DNA of 64,000 nt from Ampullaceana balthica (Eukaryota > Mollusca > Gastropoda > Lymnaeidae), in contig CALYLW010000037.1 in the NCBI GenBank assembly GCA_944989445.1, forward strand, positions 1,650,501-1,714,500. Direction: 5' to 3'. The notes beneath the pieces are model-generated. The model saw only the letters and a list, made by a program, of their open reading frames with translations. It was not told where the DNA came from and did no database searches. Position 1 is the first letter of the stretch; every line of letters starts with the position of its first letter. The translations under genes were made by a program, and so were the position numbers. Below, in pieces: positions 57,081-64,000 of the stretch.

Positions 57081-59007
57081 CAGGGGTGGGCAAACTACGG
57101 CCCGCGGGCCGCAAGTGGCCCGCTAGAGTATATTTTGCGGTCCGAAGCAATGTACAATGTACATGTTGCGATCTTATGTCAATGTTAATTTTCTTTGTGT
57201 AGAATTTTTTCTACATTTAAAAGAATTCATTCTGAGTATTTGATTCGAATCTAGGGATGTTAAATCGGTTTTTATGGCTCCAGAATAGGTAAGTGATCAT
57301 TAGTCATTATTGTTAACATCATTATTCGAAACTGCATTTCAGTTCAACTGGAGTGGCTTTTGTTTAAGATTTAGATATATGCGGTTTTTCAAAAAACGTT
57401 CATTTAAAAGCGAATATACGTTGATTTAACCACAAGTCCCGCCAACAAAAAATGAAAGAAAGGTTGAGGACGAATGTCGTGCTTTTAATGACGAATGGAC
57501 CGCTAAATATTGCTTCACTGGGGATGGAAACAAAGCAGTCTGCTTGCTGTATCGTGAGTGTGTGAGCGTCTTTAAGGATTACAACTTAAAATGACACCAC
57601 CAAAAAAAAACATTTGGATTTCGGGCACAATTTAATGAACGAGGAGAATTCAAACATGAAATCTATGTGCATGTTAAATCATTTCAGGCAAAGCTCTCCC
57701 TGTTCTCCAGGCAAGCAGGTGAAAACAGGTTTTGCCATCTTCCATTGCTGAAACAGAACACCATTTCTGGTGGAATGGCTGACAAGTACAAGGTTCAGTT
57801 GGATGTCTTGGCCGTGGAATTTGAAAGGAGGTTCCAAGACTTCAAGAACCTGGAACCACTCTTTAATATCCTCAGTTCGTCATTTAGTGCACAAGCTGAT
57901 TAAGCCCCAGAGGATATACAGTTGATATACAGTTAGAGCTGTTTGACCTACATGCAGATTATGACCTGAAGGAGAAGTTCAAGTCATTATTTTTCTGATG
58001 GTGTTATCTTATCAATACAGACGCTCCTTCTATGCAGAAGATAGTTGCGTCCACAGACCATGACAGATGATCTGTTGGCAAGTGATGCAGCATTCACAGG
58101 CCACGGCTTTGTGGGTTCCACGCATTACCCAGCCGCCTAACACTACTAAGTACCCATTCGGAGCGGGGTGACTCAGGGACGCCCTAGGCCCCGGGAACAA
58201 ACCCTTGCCTACACACGGATTCGAACCCGTGACCATCGGTACGACAGTACAGAGCGCTGCCACTTGACCACCGCGTTCCAAACATTAATCAATTTTCTAC
58301 GTTGTAAATTGTAATTGAAGTAGATAAAATATTATGCGGCCCGCCTATAGCAATGAAGTTGTTAATGCGGCCCTCCGTAGAAAAAGTTTGCCCACCCCTG
58401 CATTAGCCGAAACGTTTATTGTCGTGTTTTATGGAAGTTTGCCAGCAGCAGCATTTCCTCACTTTAAAAACTTTGCTGCCAAACTGTAGTCACTAGTTGG
58501 GTCCACATAAATCGGCGAGCAAGCTTTTTCTTGCGTGAAAATGAACAAGACTACGAAAAGATCGACGTTAACTGACTGCAATTTGAATGCAGTCATGCGA
58601 ATCACAAACATCTAAACTGGTTCCACAATTCAAGCACATTATCCAAAATTTTGCATAGTTACATACTTCTCATTATTTATAATTGTACGCTATGGTCTGC
58701 TTAAATGTAAATTATATTCCTACTTCGTCAGAGTTATTATGACAGGTAACAATAAACTTTTGTTGAAATAATAATGAATAGTAAATTCTTATTATCAAAT
58801 TAGAAACTGTTTCAGTTCGTATTTAAAATGTAATGTACATGTACATGTGTATTAGAGTTATAATGTGAAATAAAATGACAAGTACATGGTTATAATCAAT
58901 TTTATACGTTGTAAATTGTAATTGAAGTAGATAAAATATTATACGGCCTACCTATAGCAATGAAGTTGTTAATGCGGCCCTCCGGAGAAAAAGTTTGCCC
59001 ACCCCTG
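57081..59007 (+). mobile_element. Nested hAT (GTF2IRD2/ZBED-like) with duplicated 3' end
   Basis: The left end CAGGGGTGGGCAAACTACGG follows CATTAGTC (57073-57080). The right end AAAAAGTTTGCCCACCCCTG occurs twice, ending at 58400 and at 59007, each followed by CATTAGCC. + strand transposase pieces include DECRAFNDEWTAKYCFTGDG (about 57463) and a LSLFSRQAGENRFCHLPLL stretch (about 57693). After the first 3' end, GEQAFSCVKMNKTTKRSTLT (about 58516) is the C-terminal block. Internal rearrangement and stops make it inactive. Confidence 0.85.
58005..58278 (-). mobile_element. tRNA-derived SINE, copy 3, with LINE-type tail
   Basis: On the - strand the tRNA-like head contains GTGGTCAAGTGGCAGCGC and GGTTCGAATCC. 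The body matches copies 1 and 2 to CATGGTCTG, then switches to GGACGCAACTATCTTCTGCA, then TAGAAGGAGCGTC and GATAAGATA. That tail is shared with the LINE at 42965-43400. The SINE is inserted in the nested hAT. Confidence 0.85.
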
Positions 59008-60590
59008 CATTAGCCGAAACGTTTATTGTCGTGTTGGTTTAAATTAAAGCTGAAATTTATTGTTTTAATTGCACAATTTGTGTGTGTATTTTGTATTTTG
59101 TTTATGCTACATGTCATTGAACAATTTTGAAAAAGAATAAACTTACGCCTTGATTGCTTACTGCTCAGTTACGATCGTTTTCATTTTGATAGTTCTTTTA
59201 ATAAATTTATATCCCGACTTCAGTCTACGTTTTATTAAAGAGAACATAAAATTTAATCTAAAAAGTCATGTTTATTTATTTAAAAACATAATATAGTAAC
59301 TTTAGTAAGTACATGTGTAAGTTAATGCTCAAAGTTTAACTTAAACTAATGGCTCAGGTGAGCCTGTTTATTTGTTGCAAGTTGATCAAGTCTTGGCTCG
59401 ATTGAGGACAATGCTACACTCAATGGAGAACAAACACCCATACTGTTCCTGTACTTTGTCTTAATAAGACTCATTGTTGAAAAAACAGTCTCACATGGGT
59501 AAGATGAAGAAAATGGAAGAAGAGCCTTGAGAGCAATTTCGGCAAGTTCAAGATATTCTGCACTCACGTGAATTCAAAAGGATGCAAGAGAGGTCAAAGT
59601 TCCGACATTCATTTTTAAACCTTCATCCGCAGCTAACTCCAGCAATTTATCTTCCAAAGTTACAGACAAATCAACCTTCGAAGCAATAAATGGATTGCTT
59701 ATCCATCCATTACCTTTCCGTGGGTCATCTTCAGTTGGAAAGTAGGGCTCGAAACAGTCGATTCATTTCGTCAAGTGCTCAATGAAGAATTTTTGTAGAG
59801 ATGGAACATCAAGCTGTTCATCTGCAATATCGATAGTTGCTGCCAAATTGTGAAACATATCGAAACAATCTGCTGACATTCGACTCTTCCATGTTTCTCG
59901 CTTGCGTTTCTGTCCATCAATCTTGTCTGCCATTGTAAATAATGAAGCCATCCTTCCTTGCATGGAGATATCGAGCTCATTAAAAATGGCAAAGACATCA
60001 GACAGGTAAGCCAACTTTGCCGTTCAATTCGCATTTTGAAATAATTGACACCAATCTGGTTTTTTTCTCCTATAGAAACTGGTCGAGCTTTCTTCACAGC
60101 TCAAAAACTCTTGAGAGTACTTTGCCTCGATACAACCAACGCACATCAGCATGAAGTAAGTTTGTTTTCCGCCACCCAGTCATGGCCGCAGCGCCATGCG
60201 TACACACATCAACAAAATATTTAAATTCTGAAATTTGCCAACAATGTTATCGTGAATGGCCTTGAATATTTCAGAAATAGTTTTATTTGTTTGTAATGAA
60301 GTAGACAACAAATACTCTTGCTTCAAGACATCGTTATATTGATATCGCACATATACCATCCGAATTGCCAAATTGACTGACGGACATCCCACAAGAGAGC
60401 CGGCGCTTTGATGTCACCATCAAGCGACGCGGGGTAAAAATTTGATACATTCTCTTATTGGTTCTCAAACTTAAGTATTATAATTAAATTTATTTTTTCA
60501 TTTCTTGATAACTTCCGCGGACCGGCGGCTGATGGTCCACGGACCGGCACCGGTCCGCGGACCACCACTTTGAGAAGCACTGGTATACAC

Positions 60591-62872
60591 AGCTCTTTGA
60601 TGAGAAGCGCATATTTAAAATGGCTGTCGTTGTTTAAGTTTAAGACATCTGTAGTGTTCTGTCTACTGGTGCTGCCTTTTTTGTTTTGTTTAAAAGTTGA
60701 CTTAGCTTTGTTGGTATTCTGCATTTTTTAAAATTATTTTTTTTTAAACTTTCTAATGTGGCGAAAATAGTAACTCTTCCCCGCAGTTCGATGATTTTCG
60801 GTCCAAATTTCATTGGCTTAGAGGAAGACCATTCTCTCTATAATGTCCATGTTTCTGACATTTTCAAGACCAGCTCTGTTGTTCATTTTAGAAGTTTTAG
60901 CTCACCATACCCCACTTGCCCCCCCCCTTTTTCGCTAATTAAAAAAAAAGGACAGTCTGAAAAGGGACAACTATTATTTTTTTTATAACAAAAATATTTG
61001 TCCTCTGATTCGAAATTTGCCCGTTCATTCAAGATTTAATGGTATGGAAAGTGTGAGACCATTTAGACCATGACAAGCCCAGCTATAGCCTTATCCTGAA
61101 AACTGCAACTCAAATAAGTTCTATAAATATTTCAACGACACTTCGCCACGTTTCTCCATTTTTATAATTACATTAATTTCAGTAAAGGATCCCCGAAACA
61201 CTGGCAAACGGAGCCAAATACATTTAAACCGTACGGTGTTGATAGAGAAAAACAAAACCACGTATTTCAATTTTGTATTATACATATTTAAAATAAATAT
61301 GTTTTTTGTTTAAACTATATTTAATACAGAGCTGTACCCATTAGGAATAAATTTTTAAAAAATTCCTAGAATAATAAGAGTATGCGTCGTTATTTGTTAT
61401 TTTGATAGCACGGTAAATGAATTAAAAGCACCACTTGCAGCAGACTGTAAACAAAATAATTGATGCAAAAAAAAATAGCAAGTCACTAATCACTGCCAAA
61501 ACCATAGAGTGATTGAAAAAAAAACAATTTTCGAAATTCCAACATGATACAACATTTCTATGGCATTACCATGGCATCAACACGTTACTGTTACAATATA
61601 ACACTGTTAAAATTCTGGACTTGACAGTCGTTTTCCTGCTCCTACCCGAAGCCACATCTGGTCAATGTTACTTACCTTGCAACACCTGTTACATCAACCG
61701 AACGGACCAGCTCAAACAGCTACAACAACCCTCTGATTCCGCCAGCCATGACATATTATAGAAAGACGGATCATTAGAAATAAACGGGATTCATACAGCT
61801 GTTTTTTTGTTATTAAAAAAGCATTGTTATGTAATTGTTTATGCAAGGAGGGATGTAAGAGCGAAGGTTGGGAAATAGCGTTGAAGCATATAGAGAGAAA
61901 GGTGAAAATTTAAGAAATTAAGCAGTGTGAAATATTGTAAGGTATGTCAGCATGTTCTCAGAAAATCTAGATTTATTCCTAATTTATTTATAGCATCTGA
62001 CGTAAGTCCCCAGAAAGGTCTCATAAACTGTCATATGCCACTCCCCCCACCTCAACCGGACTAATTAGCCCCCCCCCCGCGCCCCGACCAGACTGTCTAA
62101 TTCCAGAAAAAGCACCGGCAAGAGGTTCTTCAGCACATTTAATGAAGTGGAAATCAAAGTTCACTCAAGTTTCTGACCGGATTGACATATTGATAAATAC
62201 CTTTACACAAACTGGTTGTTTCATCGATTCTCTAGTAAACCTGCACGCCCTACTTGAATCATCGTTTTATAACAAGTTACCTGGCCTAGGGCCTAGGGAT
62301 AAACGCGTGCCATCGGGTTGGATGTGTAGCCCAAGCAAGCCATAAAACGTGTGGTTGTTGAAGTTGGGTACACCAGAAATATGTACGCATTTAAGATATT
62401 TTCTTATATTAAAAAAAACGTAGTTATCTTAGTGGCTAATAAAAAACGATATCATAGTCATAAAACGATGGATCACGCATAGTTATTGGAATACATGACA
62501 GCGTGACATGCAAGCTATGGAAAATATGCTATGTGAGAGTAAGTGTTAAGTGACAATCTTTATCTTGTTTCTGTAGATTGTTCCAGGAGCACGTGACAGT
62601 CAAGCAATGGGTTATAATGTCTAACAAGCAAGTGGCATGCTGACACTATGTATCTATATACATTATAATTCGCCAGAAATGAGGACAAGAACAAGCACAA
62701 GACGCGAGCAAACAAGCATAACGAATGATCTTCGCTAGCTAGGGTGGTGCAGGGGGGGGCTGTCTCGAGACCAACAATGCGTCTTGCGTTCAGTCGCGTT
62801 GTTCTCATTTCTTCGTGTTGCTGTTTATGCCCATTCCCCCACTCCTTTTCTCTTTGCACTATCTATGAGCAA
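60591..62872. other. Region without recognised genes
   Basis: AT-rich, with poly-C runs (60920, 62073). Small frames such as 61513-61761 and 62560-62859 show no known motif. Repeats of a CAAGCAATGGGTTA type begin near 62600. Confidence 0.4.
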
Positions 62873-63075
62873 GTCAGCGGCGTATGCTACGCCGCGGGTC
62901 GTATCTAGTTATCTTTATCCAGAGACATTTACACGATACAATCAAGCAATTTGTTAGATATTCTGAAGAGCAAGTGGCACCATGACACTACGTCTTACAT
63001 GTTATACATAGTAACAGTAACACGTGACAAGCAATGGGTTATGTTCCCTAAAGAGCAAATGACAACGTGACATTA
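62590..63075 (-). repeat. Helitron-like 3' hairpin with local direct repeats
   Basis: At 62876-62896 the hairpin GCGGCGTATGCTACGCCGC is the same as the terminus at 11921. On the - strand it is followed by CTGA, a CTRR variant, but not by the usual T. Flanking units with CAAGCAATGGGTTAT and AAGCAAGTGGCA recur at about 62602, 62941 and 63030. The 5' end was not found. Confidence 0.45.
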
Positions 63076-63119
63076 TGTGTAATATATTACATTTATATAT
63101 ATTTATACATATATACATA

Positions 63120-63982
63120 CAGTGGAACCTCTTATAACGAGCATAATTTGTTCCAGAGTCTTAATCGTTATACGAAACAATTTTCCCTATACAAATCAAT
63201 GTAAAATACGATAATCCATTCCATGCTGAAAAAGTACTAATTTTTCAAAAAATTGTATTAACATTTATTCAAATAAAATTATTTATGAATTGTTTAAGAG
63301 TGTAACAACTTGGAATTCAATTTAGATTTGAATCAACTTTTAAAAAAAGTATGAATTTATGACAAATAATAATTCCCTTTTAACTAGAAAACTGTCTAAA
63401 GACATTTGTTTTTGCAGACGCTTCAAAATTTTACGAAAATGTGTCGTAACCGTTTCGTAGACATTCTTAACACTCCCTTTGAAGCATCCATCTCCCTAAT
63501 TTTGTTTTTGTAATTGAGAATAGTGCAGATCGTTGATGTTGGCCGATTATAAGTGCGCGCTAGATTAGCCACGCTCACACCTTGTTCTCGCTTTTCAATG
63601 ATTTTTCGTTTCAAGTCAAAAATTATTTTTTTCCCGTTATGATTGTCTTTTTGTGTTTTTTTTCTTCGAAGACATTTTAGCACAGGTTATTACACATTGC
63701 ACATAAAAAAATTACGAATACTGTCTGAATTCAAAATTTGTAAAACGGATGATCACACACGAAAACAATACTCTCACAGACCGAGTGCTAAACACATACT
63801 TACTAATGCATCGGGTTGGAAGTGCCGGCTCACAAATGAATTTCTAGGAAAAGGGGAATTCCCCTTTTTGGCGTCACTCGTTATGGGAATTTTTTGCTCG
63901 TTAAGGGAGCAACTTTTTCACATTTCTTGCTCGTTATGGGAATTACTCGTAATGAGAGGTGTGCCCATGAGATGTTCCATTA
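63120..63982 (-). mobile_element. Pogo/Tigger-like element with DNA-binding domain remnant
   Basis: The left end CAGTGGAACCTCTTATAACG follows TA. The right side has an imperfect inverse (ATGAGAGGTGTGCCCATGAG, then ATGTTCCA). On the - strand, 63683-63423 encodes KIIFDLKRKIIEKREQGVSV, then ANLARTYNRPTSTICTIL, the CENP-B N-terminal type helix-turn-helix of Tigger transposases. The catalytic DDE domain is absent and the frame ends after 86 residues. Confidence 0.75.
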
Positions 63983-64000
63983 TATATATATATATAATTA

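Larger units (their letters stand above)
56876..60582 (-). mobile_element. hAT transposon, 3.7 kb, with broken transposase
   Basis: The ends CAGTGCTTCTCAAACTTTTC and CACTTTGAGAAGCACTG are flanked by perfect 8-bp copies of GTATACAC (56868-56875 and 60583-60590). Frames on the - strand from 60392 to 59346 encode transposase pieces: AYLSDVFAIFNELDISMQGR, then MASLFTMADKIDGQKRK, and the C-terminal LPFSSSYPCETVFSTMSLIK, then TKYRNSM (the hAT dimerisation block). They are in several frames with stops, so it is inactive. It hosts another hAT (57081-59007). Confidence 0.92.

Overview
The window is eukaryotic, AT-rich nuclear DNA from an animal. Evidence: two intron-rich animal genes with GT-AG introns, a tRNA gene with internal A and B boxes, tRNA-derived SINEs, LINE remnants, Helitrons, piggyBac, pogo/Tigger and many hAT elements. 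The repeat mix (Helitrons plus short foldback elements) fits an invertebrate. A mollusc is a guess that I cannot prove from the sequence.

Region 1-26.8 kb holds the only two genes I can assemble fully, and they are convergent. On the + strand is CBY1 (Chibby), 2880-7074, three coding exons, 129 residues. On the - strand is TOP3A (DNA topoisomerase III alpha), 26768-10336, thirty coding exons, 1,111 residues. All splice phases in both genes fit. TOP3A has a mitochondrial-type leader followed by an internal Met, the TOPRIM metal-binding residues, the active-site Tyr, two four-Cys zinc fingers, two GRF zinc fingers and a final CCHC knuckle. Its introns carry a foldback MITE, a pogo-like element, a small Helitron with a tRNA-Val-like body, a retrotransposon gag-like fragment and a copy of an unclassified repeat family. 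Two local duplications touch TOP3A splice sites.

Region 27-64 kb is mostly a transposon graveyard, with one intact-looking tRNA-Asn (34082-34155). Many elements can be delimited to the base by terminal repeats plus 8-bp target duplications: hAT elements at 28991-30025, 30426-30613, 34305-34689, 36524-37513, 41335-42741, 50665-50994 and 56876-60582. A 2.6-kb Helitron (36243-38856) contains a hAT. At 40.7-43.7 kb elements are nested several deep. At 57-59 kb a second hAT and a SINE sit inside a larger hAT. Between these are stretches (43.7-47.7, 52.9-56.9, 60.6-62.6 kb) where I recognise little. They contain a few weak exon candidates, the best being a phase-0 open exon at 51171-51323 on the - strand.

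The two host genes act in unrelated processes: Chibby in centrosome/cilium biology and beta-catenin restraint, TOP3A in Holliday-junction dissolution and mitochondrial DNA decatenation. Nothing in the window links them beyond adjacency.
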